DNA from: Thauera sp. 28
GTDB lineage: Bacteria > Pseudomonadota > Gammaproteobacteria > Burkholderiales > Rhodocyclaceae
Assembly (NCBI RefSeq): GCF_000310145.2
Contig: NZ_AMXA01000027.1
Coordinates: 1-52,852 of the forward strand
Direction of reading: 5' to 3'
Length of the DNA: 52,852 nt
The translations under genes and the position numbers were made by a program. The notes beneath the pieces are model-generated. The model saw nothing but the letters and a program-made list of their open reading frames with translations. It had not been told where the DNA came from and did not search any database. Shown here one piece after another: positions 20,088-29,336 of the stretch; positions within the stretch are counted from its first letter, which is position 1, and the number at the start of each line of letters is the position of its first letter.

Positions 20088-22742
20088 CTAGAGGATCAGG
20101 TCCGCTGCCTTGGCCGGGATGCCGAAGTGGTACCCCTGCGCGACCTCCGCCCCGGCAGTGCGCAACCACGCTGCCTGAGCCTCGGTCTCGACGCCCTCGG
20201 CAACCAGCTCGAGGCCAAGCTCCTTGGCAAGTGCAATCACCGCCTTGAGAACCGACGCGGCCTTGAGGTTCTCGCCCAACCTGGAGACGAAGGAGCGATC
20301 GACCTTGATCGCATCGAAGGGCAGCATCGCGATATAGCTGAAGCTGGAATAGCCGGTGCCGAAATCGTCCAGCGTCAGCTTGAACCCTGCAGCCTTGACC
20401 TGCTGCAGCAGCCCGCGCGCGGCGTCGATGTCGCCGACGAAAACGCTCTCGGTGATCTCGATCTCGATCAGCCGCCTGTCGACGCCGGCCCGATCACACG
20501 CATGGGCAAGGCGCTCCACCAGGCCCGGATACCTGAGCTGAACGGGCGACACGTTGATGGCGACCGGCGGCACCGTGCAGCCCCCACGCTGCCAGTGCGC
20601 AACCTGGTCGAGCACCATGTCGATGATCCAATCGCCCAGCGCCACGATCTGGTGCGACTCTTCGGCGATCTCGATGAACAGCGCTGGTGGCACCAACGTC
20701 CCCGCCGAGGGCGACCAGCGCACCAGCGCCTCGAAGCCGATCAAGGCGCCCGACTCCAGTGCGATCTTGGGCTGGTAGACCATGAACAGGCCCTGCTTCA
20801 CTGCCAGCGCGCTGCGCAGGCTGCTCTCGATCTCGGCCTTGCGGCGCGTGATGCGATTGAGTTCGGCGGTGAAGAACTGGTAACGGTTGCGTCCGCTGTC
20901 CTTGGCCTGGTACATGGCCATGTCGGCATTCTTGACCAGTTCGGACTCGTCACGGGCATCGTCCGGAAAGATCGAGATCCCCATCGACAGCGTCGGTGAA
21001 AAGTCCCGCCCCTCGTGCTCGAAGCTCAGGCTCACCGTATCCAGGATGCGGCGTGCAACGCACGACAGGCTGTCGACATCGACCACGTCATCGACGATGA
21101 CGAGAAACTCATCGCCACCCTGCCGGCACAGCGTGTCGCCATCCCTGATCGACGCGTGGATGCGTTGCGCGACCTCCTTGAGCATGCGGTCGCCCGCTTC
21201 ATGGCCGAAGGAGTCGTTGATGACCTTGAAGCGATCGACGTCCAGGTAGAGCACTGCTACCCGCGATCCGTTGCGCTCAGCGCGTGCCACCGCCTGGCGC
21301 AGGCGGTCGGCAAACAAGCTGCGGTTGGCGAGGCCGGTGAGGCTGTCGTGGTAGGCGAGGAACTCGATCTGGCTCTGCTGGGCACGCTCCACCGAAACGT
21401 CCAAGGCCAGGCCTACGTAATGGGAGGTCTCGCCATGACCATTCGCGAGCCGCTTGATCATCAGGCTCTTCGGGTAGCGCTCCCCGCTCTTGCGCCGGTC
21501 CCAGATCTCGCCCTGCCAGAAGCCGGTGCGGTCGATGCTCTGCCACATCGCCTCGTAGAAGTCGGGACCATGCATCCCCGAAGACAGGATCCGCGGCGAC
21601 TGCCCCATCACCTCGTGGGCAAGATAGCCGCTCATCTGCTCGAATGCTTCGTTCACGAACACGATCGCTCGCTGTGCGTCGGTGATCATGATCGACACCG
21701 GGGCGAGCTGCATCACGCGCTTGGCAAGATGCAACTCCTGGTTCGCGCACCAGTGCTCATGCGCCGCAAGCACACGCGCCACCTGCTCACCCACACCCGC
21801 CGCAAACGCCTCCTCATCAACCGTCCACACCCGCGGCAAGTGAAGTTGCTCATGGCATACCACGCCCAGCAGGCGGTCACCCTGGCGGATCGGCGTATCG
21901 AGCAGGGATACGATGTCGTGAGCGGCAAGATGCGCCCGCGACAGCTCCCGCGTCGCCGGGTGCACGGCAGCATCGTTCACGCTCAACACGCGACTGCCTC
22001 TCAAGGCCGCGAAGTAAGCCGGGAAATCGACGTCGGCGAGCACAGGGCAAGCACACTCGCAAGCTTTCTCGCCGTCCGTGCCGCCGTGCGCTACGCAACG
22101 CAGCTGGCCCGCCGCATCCAGCAGCCAGATCGAAGCCTTCGCGTCGAGCACCCGCGCCGACTGGCCGGCAATCTCTTCCAGCGCCTGCTGCAGGCGGCCA
22201 CTGCCCGGGAGGACGCTGCGTGCCAGTTGCAGCAGGACGCGATCGAAATCCTGGCGCCTGGCACGCCGCGCATCGTCGAACGAACGATGCCTGCCGACCA
22301 GGTTGAAGATGCGCGCGAGAAGCTCTTCCCGGACCAGCGGCGCGGCGACGTAGTCATCCACCCCGCAGCGGAACAAGGCGGCGCGATCGGCCAGATCATC
22401 CCCGCCGACGACGGCAAGGATGGCTGGTGCATTGCCGCCGCCGGCCGCGTGGAAACCTTCGATCAGCGCGCGTCCGCCCTCGAGTCCTGATCCATCCAGG
22501 CACAGCAGCACCAGATCGCAGCGCTCGAGGCTGAATGCGCCGTGGCGCGCGGACACCGCACCCTGTCTGGCACGCCCCACCGCCGTCGCCGGCAGCAGGC
22601 CAGCCAAGGCTTCATCGTCATGATCAACGACGTACAGCTCACCGCAGAATTCATCCAGCATATCCACGAGCTGCGCCCGCACGCCCCCCTGCGGCGCCAC
22701 CAGCAGCAGCTTCATCACCGACCCACCGAGCCCCGTCTGCAT
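20088..22742 (-). CDS. Receiver-like/GAF/PAS/GGDEF/EAL c-di-GMP signalling protein
   Basis: 884 residues. The N-terminal 150 residues look like a response-regulator receiver (LLLVAPQGGVRAQLVDML, then VLLCLDGSGLEGG with Asp83), but the acidic pocket is largely absent, so it may be a pseudo-receiver. A GAF domain spans about 160-330, with a CECAC triplet at 228-232. A PAS domain spans about 340-450. GGDEF is intact (542-546) with an inhibitory-site RDGD five residues before it. EAL is intact: EAL 671-673, NVSPVQL, DDFGTG 792-797 and QGYHFGIP. Both synthesis and hydrolysis of c-di-GMP are plausible. It starts 10 bases after the chemoreceptor stop. An alternative start lies at 22715. Confidence 0.92.
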   Translation of the reverse strand: MQTGLGGSVMKLLLVAPQGGVRAQLVDMLDEFCGELYVVDHDDEALAGLLPATAVGRARQGAVSARHGAFSLERCDLVLLCLDGSGLEGGRALIEGFHAAGGGNAPAILAVVGGDDLADRAALFRCGVDDYVAAPLVREELLARIFNLVGRHRSFDDARRARRQDFDRVLLQLARSVLPGSGRLQQALEEIAGQSARVLDAKASIWLLDAAGQLRCVAHGGTDGEKACECACPVLADVDFPAYFAALRGSRVLSVNDAAVHPATRELSRAHLAAHDIVSLLDTPIRQGDRLLGVVCHEQLHLPRVWTVDEEAFAAGVGEQVARVLAAHEHWCANQELHLAKRVMQLAPVSIMITDAQRAIVFVNEAFEQMSGYLAHEVMGQSPRILSSGMHGPDFYEAMWQSIDRTGFWQGEIWDRRKSGERYPKSLMIKRLANGHGETSHYVGLALDVSVERAQQSQIEFLAYHDSLTGLANRSLFADRLRQAVARAERNGSRVAVLYLDVDRFKVINDSFGHEAGDRMLKEVAQRIHASIRDGDTLCRQGGDEFLVIVDDVVDVDSLSCVARRILDTVSLSFEHEGRDFSPTLSMGISIFPDDARDESELVKNADMAMYQAKDSGRNRYQFFTAELNRITRRKAEIESSLRSALAVKQGLFMVYQPKIALESGALIGFEALVRWSPSAGTLVPPALFIEIAEESHQIVALGDWIIDMVLDQVAHWQRGGCTVPPVAINVSPVQLRYPGLVERLAHACDRAGVDRRLIEIEITESVFVGDIDAARGLLQQVKAAGFKLTLDDFGTGYSSFSYIAMLPFDAIKVDRSFVSRLGENLKAASVLKAVIALAKELGLELVAEGVETEAQAAWLRTAGAEVAQGYHFGIPAKAADLIL

Positions 22743-22752
22743 GCGCTCGTAC

Positions 22753-24393
22753 TCAGGGCAGGCTGAAACGGCGCACCGACCGCATCAGCTCAACGGCCAT
22801 GTCCTGCATCTCTCGGGCCGCGTCGGCATTGCCACTCATGGTGAGGCTCACCTCCTCGGCCATGCCCGCGATACGCTCGACATTGGCCGCGATCTCGTTG
22901 GCGGCCGTCCCCTGCTCCCGCGTCGCAAGCGCCACGTCGCGCGCCTTGGCGAGGGAGTCCTCGGCCTGCCCGCGGATGGTCTGCAGGATGCCGGCAACTT
23001 CCCGTACCTTGACGAGGCTCGCCTGCACCTGCGGCACCGTCTCGTGCATCGTGACGACCACGGTCTCGGTTTCCTGCTGCACCGCTTCGACCGTCCGGCT
23101 GATGCGGGTGGTCGCCTCGGCGGTCCGCTCCGCAAGCTTTCGCACCTCATCGGCCACCACTGCAAAGCCCCGCCCCTGCTCACCTGCGCGGGCGGCCTCG
23201 ATCGCCGCGTTGAGCGCGAGCAGGTTGGTCTGCTCGGCAATCTCCTTGATCACGACGGCGACACTGCCGATCTCGCCGGAGCGTACCTTGAGGCCCTCGA
23301 CCTTCTGGGCCGACGAGGCAATCAGGCGCTCGACCTTTTCCACCTCGGCCGACGCATGCATCACCGCCGCAGTCCCTTCACCCGCACGCTCGGCCGTTCC
23401 AACCGCGTGCCGCTCGGTCGTCGCCGCAATCCCGGACACGGCGCCAATGCTCGCCGTCACCTGCTGCAGTGCGGCCGCAGTCGTGCTCGTGGCCTGCGCC
23501 TGATCCCCGCTCGCCGCTGCGACCTGGCCAGCCGCGCTGGCAATCTGTTGTGCACGGCCATCGAGCGCATGGGCCATGCGCGTCATGTCCCTGAGCATGC
23601 CCACGAGCTTGTCGCGCATCTCATCGACGGCATGCAGCATGCTGCCGGCCCGCATGCCGGGCCGAGCAACCGCCGCGCTCAGGTCGCCACGCGCGATCTG
23701 CTGCACGACCGACACCGCCGCCGCGGGCTCACCGCCCAGCTGGCCAAAGATGCTGCGGCTGATGAGACCGAAAATCGCAACGATGGCAAGCACGATGGGC
23801 AATCCAATCAGCCCGATCTTCACCGCCTGGTCCTGGAACGCCTGTGCGACGTCGTCCTGGTACACCCCTGCGCCGATGACCCATTGCCACGGCGCAAACA
23901 GACGCGCATAGGACACCTTGCCAACCGGGGCGGTAGCGCCCGGCTTGTTCCACACGTAGTCGACGAAGCCGCCTTGCGCACTGCCCGAGGCCACATCCAC
24001 CATCTCCACCACGAAGGCGCGGCCTCCCGGGTCACGCAGTTCGCGCCCTGATGTCCCCTCGATGTCGGGCCTGGCCGGGTTGAGCTTGAACTCGTACCGG
24101 GTATCGACCACGAAAACGTAGTTGTCGCCGTCGAAACGCAAGGCACGCAGCGAGGCCAGCGCCTGGCGCTTGGCATCATCCTCGCCGAGGGCGCCTGCCG
24201 CCTGGAGCGAGTGGAAATAGCTCAGGGTTGCCATCGCACTGTCAGTCACCGCACGTACGCGTTCGCGGCGGTCCTCTTCCATGCTGGCGCGGAGGTCGAA
24301 GAGGGCGACCAGGCCGATGGAAACAAAACCCGCCATCACGGCCAGCAAGGCCAGAACGAGGCGTGTTCTCAGGGTCATCGTGGCAAAGCTCAT
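22753..24393 (-). CDS. Methyl-accepting chemotaxis protein with single Cache sensor domain
   Basis: 546 residues. The first membrane segment ([20 protein letters not shown]) is followed by a periplasmic single Cache domain with the typical [20 protein letters not shown] and [14 protein letters not shown], then a second membrane segment ([19 protein letters not shown]), HAMP and the signalling coiled coil. The hairpin tip [20 protein letters not shown] is near residue 385. No C-terminal CheR-binding pentapeptide is seen. ATG 24393 has AAGGGACC upstream. Likely directs taxis to small carboxylates or similar ligands, as is common for this domain. Co-transcribed with the c-di-GMP gene. Confidence 0.93.
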   Translation of the reverse strand: MSFATMTLRTRLVLALLAVMAGFVSIGLVALFDLRASMEEDRRERVRAVTDSAMATLSYFHSLQAAGALGEDDAKRQALASLRALRFDGDNYVFVVDTRYEFKLNPARPDIEGTSGRELRDPGGRAFVVEMVDVASGSAQGGFVDYVWNKPGATAPVGKVSYARLFAPWQWVIGAGVYQDDVAQAFQDQAVKIGLIGLPIVLAIVAIFGLISRSIFGQLGGEPAAAVSVVQQIARGDLSAAVARPGMRAGSMLHAVDEMRDKLVGMLRDMTRMAHALDGRAQQIASAAGQVAAASGDQAQATSTTAAALQQVTASIGAVSGIAATTERHAVGTAERAGEGTAAVMHASAEVEKVERLIASSAQKVEGLKVRSGEIGSVAVVIKEIAEQTNLLALNAAIEAARAGEQGRGFAVVADEVRKLAERTAEATTRISRTVEAVQQETETVVVTMHETVPQVQASLVKVREVAGILQTIRGQAEDSLAKARDVALATREQGTAANEIAANVERIAGMAEEVSLTMSGNADAAREMQDMAVELMRSVRRFSLP

Positions 24394-24461
24394 GGGCTGG
24401 GTCCCTTGCGGCGGCTGCAGCGTGCATTCGAAATGGCACGACGCGCGTAGCAACCGATGTT

Positions 24462-24480
24462 ACGGAATTGCGCATTCCGT
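24462..24480. promoter_or_regulatory. Palindrome upstream of the chemoreceptor gene, possible operator
   Basis: ACGGAAT and ATTCCGT arms (24462-24468, 24474-24480) form a perfect 7-bp inverted repeat with a 5-base centre. It lies in the 137-base gap between the NarL-type regulator stop and the chemoreceptor start, where a promoter or binding site for that regulator would be expected. No T-run follows, so a terminator is less likely. Confidence 0.4.
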
Positions 24481-24530
24481 TCCATTCACAGCAACGATGA
24501 CCCCGCTACCAAGAAATGCGTACATCGCCC

Positions 24531-25172
24531 TCAGGGCGCAACCAGGCCCTCACGGATCGCATAGCGCGTGAGGTCGGCCGACGTGCGCAGGCCGAGCTTG
24601 TCCTTCAGGTGGCGCCGATGGACCTCCACCGTCGACACGGTGATCCCCATCTCGGCTGCCATCTCCGCCGCACGCTTGCCATTGGCCAGCAGCACCAGCA
24701 CCTCGCGCTCGCGCTGGCTCAACAGGCTGACCGGCGGGCAACTGTCCGCACGCGGCAGAAAGCGGTTCAGCATGCGCGCGGTTGCCTCCGCGCACAGGAA
24801 GTGCTTGCCTTCGGCGACCGCGCGCACGCCGTTGATGAGCTCCTGGGTGCTGGCCGTCTTGACCACATAGCCAGAGGCGCCGGCCTTGAGCATCTCCTCG
24901 ACGAAGGTTCGATCGGCATAGCCCGAGAGTGCCAGCACGCGCGCGCCTGCATGCTCGCGTCGCAAGCGCCGCATGACTTCGATGCCATTCTCATCGGGCA
25001 GGCCGACATCGAGGATGAGTACATCCGGACGCACGCGCCCGATCTCGGCGAAGATCTCGGCCGCACTGCCGACGCAGGACACCACCACGATGTCGGGCTC
25101 GTCCGACAGGATGCCGGCGAGGGCCTCGATGAAGATCCGATGGTCGTCGCCGAGCATGACCCTGATGCTCAT
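24531..25172 (-). CDS. NarL/FixJ-type response regulator
   Basis: 213 residues. The receiver domain (1-120) has the acidic pair Asp9/Asp10, phospho-acceptor Asp55 (VLILDVGLP), Ser83 and Lys105 (YVVKTAS). The LuxR-type helix-turn-helix (about 148-205) reads LSQREREVLVLLANGKRAAE and STVEVHRRHLKDKLGL. It overlaps the upstream kinase gene by four bases (ATGA), so the two form a two-component pair. Target genes are unknown; the chemoreceptor and c-di-GMP genes just downstream, with a palindrome between, are candidates. Confidence 0.95.
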   Translation of the reverse strand: MSIRVMLGDDHRIFIEALAGILSDEPDIVVVSCVGSAAEIFAEIGRVRPDVLILDVGLPDENGIEVMRRLRREHAGARVLALSGYADRTFVEEMLKAGASGYVVKTASTQELINGVRAVAEGKHFLCAEATARMLNRFLPRADSCPPVSLLSQREREVLVLLANGKRAAEMAAEMGITVSTVEVHRRHLKDKLGLRTSADLTRYAIREGLVAP

Positions 25173-26740
25173 CGTCGCCTCCCCGAGCCACGACTGCTGC
25201 CGAGCGGCACCTGCAGCCGCACTGAGGTCCCTCGCCCGGGTGCCGAGTCGATGACGACCGTCCCATGGAGATAACCGATGCGCTCCTGCAGGCTGGCCAG
25301 CCCGAAGCGCTCGCGCTGGTCGAGCGCGGCGGCAAGGTCCTCGATCCCCCGCCCTTCGTCACGCACCGTGATGCGCAAGAAATGCGCCGCATGCTCGACC
25401 CTGACCTGCGCCCAGAAAGTACCCGCATGCTTGAGCACGTTGAGCAGCAGCTCGCGCACCGCGCGGAACAGGATCAGGCTCTGCGCCTCGCCCAGGGCGA
25501 TCGCCTTGCCCCCATCCGTATCCGTGCCCACAGGCTCGACGTCCACTTCGACATCGAGCCCGAACTCGCGCCCCATCTCGTCGGCCAGCCAGTGCAGTGC
25601 CGACACCAGGCCCAGCGTCCGCAGCACCGGCGGACTGAGCTGTGCCGTCATCGAGCGCACCCGCCGGCTCGCGTCACGGATCAGCCCTCCTACCTGCACC
25701 AGGGCAGCAACGAGCGCGTCATCGCCGACCGAGCGCTGCACCTGGTCCAGCCGCATCTGGGCGATATGCAGCAACTGGCCGAGATCATCGTGCAGGTCGC
25801 GCGCGATCGCCTTGCGCTCGCTCTCCTCGGCCAGGGTGATCTGCACCGCAAGCTCCTGCAACTGCCGGGTACGCTCGACCACCCTGCGTTCGAGATTGGC
25901 ATTGGCCTCCTGCAGCGCCAGCTCGGCCACTTTCTGCGCCGTGATGTCACGTCCGACGCACTGGATCTCGCACAAGCCCCCCAGTTCGTCGAAGAAACCG
26001 CGGTTTATGAACTGCACCCAGCGCAACTCGCCGTTGCCGCAGACGACGCGGTTCTCCTCGATCACCACATCATTGCTCGGCGACAAGGTGCGCAAGGAGG
26101 CTTCGACCCGCGCAACGTCGTCGGGATGTGCCACCGGCTGCCAGCGCTGGCCGAGCAGCTCCTCGCGCGCACGCCCCGACAGCGCGCAGTACGCATCGTT
26201 GACGAACAGGAAGCGGCCGTCTGCCCCCAGGCGCGAGATCGCCTCGGTCTGCCCACCCAGGATGCTCCTCAGACGCCGCTCGCTCTCGCGCAGCGCCTGC
26301 TCGGTCTCCTTGAGGGCCGAGACCTCGCACAGGATCACGACGATGCCCGCGACGACACCCTTGCGCAGGTCCGGAACATAGTTGACCACCCAGTAGCGCC
26401 GACCGCCGCCGGGCGACTCGATGACCTGCTCGTCGGACTGCGCCTCACCCCGATAGGCGCGTTCGACCAAGGGCAGGATCCTCGCGTACAGCGCCGCGGG
26501 GGCGAGATCCACGATCCGACGGCCGCGCAGGTCGGCCGCTCCGAGCCCAAGCCAAGTCAGGTAGGCGCGGTTCGCATACACATTGCGCTGCTCCGCATCC
26601 CAATAGCTGATCATGGCCGGCAGGCACTCGAAGAGCGTCGCCAGGCTCACATCGAGGCTCGGGTCGCCGCCCCCACCTTCACGCCCCTCCCGGAGCGCAG
26701 GCTTGCGGCCTTCATCCGCATCGACAGCCAGCATCATCAT
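25169..26740 (-). CDS. Cytosolic PAS-PAS sensor histidine kinase (HisKA_3 type)
   Basis: 523 residues, no membrane segment. PAS 1 covers about 30-145 and PAS 2 about 150-270, each with the usual fold pattern (VYANRAYLTWLGL; FLFVNDAYCALSGR). A coiled coil leads to the phospho-acceptor His317 in ARDLHDDLGQLLHIA, then a HATPase with N-box Asn434 (ELLLNVLKHA), DEGRGI and GLASLQERIG. The NarX/DegS-like architecture pairs with the overlapping NarL-type regulator. The signal is probably intracellular (redox, energy or a small ligand). Three consecutive ATG codons (26740, 26737, 26734) make the exact start ambiguous. Confidence 0.94.
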   Translation of the reverse strand: MMMLAVDADEGRKPALREGREGGGGDPSLDVSLATLFECLPAMISYWDAEQRNVYANRAYLTWLGLGAADLRGRRIVDLAPAALYARILPLVERAYRGEAQSDEQVIESPGGGRRYWVVNYVPDLRKGVVAGIVVILCEVSALKETEQALRESERRLRSILGGQTEAISRLGADGRFLFVNDAYCALSGRAREELLGQRWQPVAHPDDVARVEASLRTLSPSNDVVIEENRVVCGNGELRWVQFINRGFFDELGGLCEIQCVGRDITAQKVAELALQEANANLERRVVERTRQLQELAVQITLAEESERKAIARDLHDDLGQLLHIAQMRLDQVQRSVGDDALVAALVQVGGLIRDASRRVRSMTAQLSPPVLRTLGLVSALHWLADEMGREFGLDVEVDVEPVGTDTDGGKAIALGEAQSLILFRAVRELLLNVLKHAGTFWAQVRVEHAAHFLRITVRDEGRGIEDLAAALDQRERFGLASLQERIGYLHGTVVIDSAPGRGTSVRLQVPLGSSRGSGRRR

Positions 26741-27026
26741 GTATCTTTCATTCTCGGATGTCGGGCAAGCCGCCTGCCCACCGCTACTTAGGCTACGCGG
26801 GCAGACGACAACCCCGGAAGTATACCCATTTCCATGTCAGCACCAGGGTTTCCGGGCGCGGCGCACCCGAACGCCGGCGGAAGACGAGATGACCTGGCTC
26901 CCCTTGGGCGTCGACACACTTGCGCTCATGGCTGCGTGTTAATCTCTTTTGTGCATTGCAACATCCCTTCCGGATGGCGCACCTTGGCGGACTGCACCCA
27001 TCCCGCCGGACGAGGAGGACCAAGCC

Positions 27027-28079
27027 ATGTTCCAGCTGCCGTGGTCGGGAAAGCGCCACGACGCACGTACCCCAACGCTCAACCTCGCGCTGCAGGGCGG
27101 TGGCGCCCATGGCGCCTACACCTGGGGCGTGCTCGACCGCCTGCTCGAGCACGGCATCGGCATCGAGGGCGTGAGTGGTACCAGCGCGGGCGCGATGAAC
27201 GCGGTCGCCCTCGCCCAGGGCTGGACCGAAGGCGGTGCACAAGGCGCGCGCGCCAGCCTGGCGGCTTTCTGGTCAGCGGTCGGCGACAGCGTGCCCTTCC
27301 ACCTCGAACTTCTGCACAGCCTCAATCCGGCGAGCGACGGCAGCCTGCCCGCGCCGATGAGCCTGATGCTCGGCTTCACGCGCATGTTCTCGCCCTACCA
27401 GCTCAACCCCTTCGAGCTCAATCCCCTGCGCGACGTGGTGCGCGCCCAGTTCGACTTCGAACGCCTGCGCCGCGACTGCCCGCTCAAGCTGTTCATCGCC
27501 GCCACCGCAGTGCGCACCGGCAAGGTCAGGCTGTTCCACACCGGCGAGCTCAGCGAGGCCGCGCTGCTTGCCTCCGCCTGCCTGCCGACCCTGCACCACG
27601 CGGTGGAAATCGACGGCGAGCATTACTGGGACGGTGGCTTCACCGCCAACCCTGCGATCTATCCGCTGCTCTATGAATGCCACTCGTCCGACATCCTGCT
27701 CGTGCTGCTCAACCCGCTGCGTCGCGAAGCAGCGCCGCGCAGCGCCGACGACATCGCCGCGCGCAGCATGGAGCTGGGCTTCTCCACCACCTTTCTGCGC
27801 GAGATGCGCATGGTCGCCCATGCCCGCCGCTTCATCGCCGACAGCGGACCCGCGTGGCGGCGCGGCCGCTTCGAGCGCAAGCTCATGGACGAGCGCTTCC
27901 ACCTCATCGATGCGGTCGAGCTGGGTGACGCCGGCACGGCCAGCAAGCTCAACGCGGCCAGTGGCTTCCTCATGCAACTGCGCGACCTTGGCCGCGCCCG
28001 CGCCGAGGCCTGGCTGCAGGCACACGGCGCAGACATCGGCCGGCGCGAAACCGCTGCGGTCGACGCGCTGTTCCTGTGA
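27027..28079 (+). CDS. Patatin-like phospholipase family protein
   Basis: 350 residues. Lipid acyl hydrolase fold with a Ser-Asp dyad: oxyanion loop LQGGGAHGAYTWGVL, nucleophile Ser53 in GTSAG, and Asp202 in YWDGGFTANP. No signal peptide or membrane segment, so cytosolic or peripheral. Soluble patatins of this size occur near polyhydroxyalkanoate or lipid genes, but none is adjacent here. ATG 27027 is preceded by GAGGAGG, a strong site. The 286-base divergent gap to the kinase gene shows no other gene. It converges on the methyltransferase gene with a 12-base gap. Confidence 0.93.
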   Translation: MFQLPWSGKRHDARTPTLNLALQGGGAHGAYTWGVLDRLLEHGIGIEGVSGTSAGAMNAVALAQGWTEGGAQGARASLAAFWSAVGDSVPFHLELLHSLNPASDGSLPAPMSLMLGFTRMFSPYQLNPFELNPLRDVVRAQFDFERLRRDCPLKLFIAATAVRTGKVRLFHTGELSEAALLASACLPTLHHAVEIDGEHYWDGGFTANPAIYPLLYECHSSDILLVLLNPLRREAAPRSADDIAARSMELGFSTTFLREMRMVAHARRFIADSGPAWRRGRFERKLMDERFHLIDAVELGDAGTASKLNAASGFLMQLRDLGRARAEAWLQAHGADIGRRETAAVDALFL

Positions 28080-28091
28080 TGCCGCGCGCAC

Positions 28092-29336
28092 TCAGCCCAC
28101 TGGCAGAAAGGCCGCAAAGCTGGCCGGCAGCGGCGCGTTCTCCAGGCTGCGCTGGGTGAACAGGAAGCGGCCATCGCAGACGAAGCCGAGATCGGCCCAG
28201 TCGACCGCATTGAGCGTGTCGCGGAAGGCCTCGATGTCCACATCCGGCCGGCGCGGGAAGATCGCCATCACCGCGCCGTCGTAGTCGGTGCAGGGGTGTG
28301 TGAAGAAGGGTTTCGCCACCCGCGTCTTGCCATTCACATACACGCGCGGCTGCGCGCTGCGGTGGTGCATGCGTCCCCACATCCACCAGTTCGACTCGTC
28401 GAAGCGGGTGACCTTGCGCTGCAGCAGGCGTGCCTTGTGCGGCAGGAGCACGGTCGGCGGCGCTTCGCCCGGCTCACTCCAGATCATGCGCCGGGTGAGG
28501 CCCGTGCTCACCGTGGATGAGCACACGAAATCGCGGTTGCCATGCGCCGGGTCGGCATACAGCTCGTCCGCGCCCGATACCGCACCGACCTTGACGAAGG
28601 CGATGTCCGCCAGGCGCAGCGGGTAGTCGCCACGCGCGAACATCAGGTGGCCGGCGCATTCGATGAAGTGGCGCGTTTCCCAGGCCGGTGCGGCAAGCGC
28701 CGCGTCGACGTCGTCGCCGACGCCGATCTCGCAATAACGCGTTTGCCGGTTGGTGCAGCCCTTCTCGAAACGCCAGATCAGGCAGTTCGGCACCGCGTCG
28801 GCGAACACGCGCGCGTCACCCAGCTCGATCGCGTCGGTGATGCTGCCGGCCTCGAACAGCAGGCGGTTGAGCTTGACCGCCGAAGTCGCCTTGAGGAAGT
28901 CCCGCGGCGTGATGAAGATCAGCTCGCCGCCCGGCTCGAGGTGGCGCAGACACTTGTCGATGAAGAACAGATAGAGGTTGGCGCGCCGATCCAGGCACTG
29001 GCCATGGCGGCCGCGTGCGATCAGCGCCTGGGTGGCGGCCGGAATGTCCTGGCAACGCACGTAAGGCGGGTTGCCGATAATGGTATCGAAGCGCTCGCGC
29101 TCGGGATAGGCAAAGAAGTCGATCGCCTGAGCGCCCGGCGGACAGTGGTCGGGGTCGATCTCCAGGCCGACTGCATCCGGCAGATGACGCAGGAAGGCGC
29201 CATCGCCGCAGGAGGGCTCCAGCACCCGGCCGCGCCGACGGCGCAACGCCAGCATGGCGCGCACCACGGCGTCGGGGGTGAACACCTGACCAAGCGCAGC
29301 CACGTCGCGCAGGCCGAGCACAAGCTGGTCATTCAT
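28092..29336 (-). CDS. Orphan N6-adenine-type DNA methyltransferase
   Basis: 414 residues. The SAM-binding motif I is RVLEPSCGDGAFLRHL (about 38-52) and the catalytic motif IV is GNPPY (Asn89-Tyr92), the signature of amino-methyltransferases in the M.TaqI/Eco57I group. The C-terminal half (about 210-414) has no motif I know and may recognise the target. No restriction endonuclease or specificity gene is nearby. The ATG at 29336 lies inside the end of bioC, an 8-base overlap, with a purine-rich site (GAGCGCCCCGAG) before it. It could instead act on RNA or protein, since NPPY alone does not fix the substrate. Confidence 0.85.
   Translation of the reverse strand: MNDQLVLGLRDVAALGQVFTPDAVVRAMLALRRRRGRVLEPSCGDGAFLRHLPDAVGLEIDPDHCPPGAQAIDFFAYPERERFDTIIGNPPYVRCQDIPAATQALIARGRHGQCLDRRANLYLFFIDKCLRHLEPGGELIFITPRDFLKATSAVKLNRLLFEAGSITDAIELGDARVFADAVPNCLIWRFEKGCTNRQTRYCEIGVGDDVDAALAAPAWETRHFIECAGHLMFARGDYPLRLADIAFVKVGAVSGADELYADPAHGNRDFVCSSTVSTGLTRRMIWSEPGEAPPTVLLPHKARLLQRKVTRFDESNWWMWGRMHHRSAQPRVYVNGKTRVAKPFFTHPCTDYDGAVMAIFPRRPDVDIEAFRDTLNAVDWADLGFVCDGRFLFTQRSLENAPLPASFAAFLPVG

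Noticed and set aside
26834-27676. 280-codon plus-strand frame covering the patatin gene 5' half
   Set aside because: Different frame from the patatin motifs, Arg/Pro-rich, no ribosome binding site.
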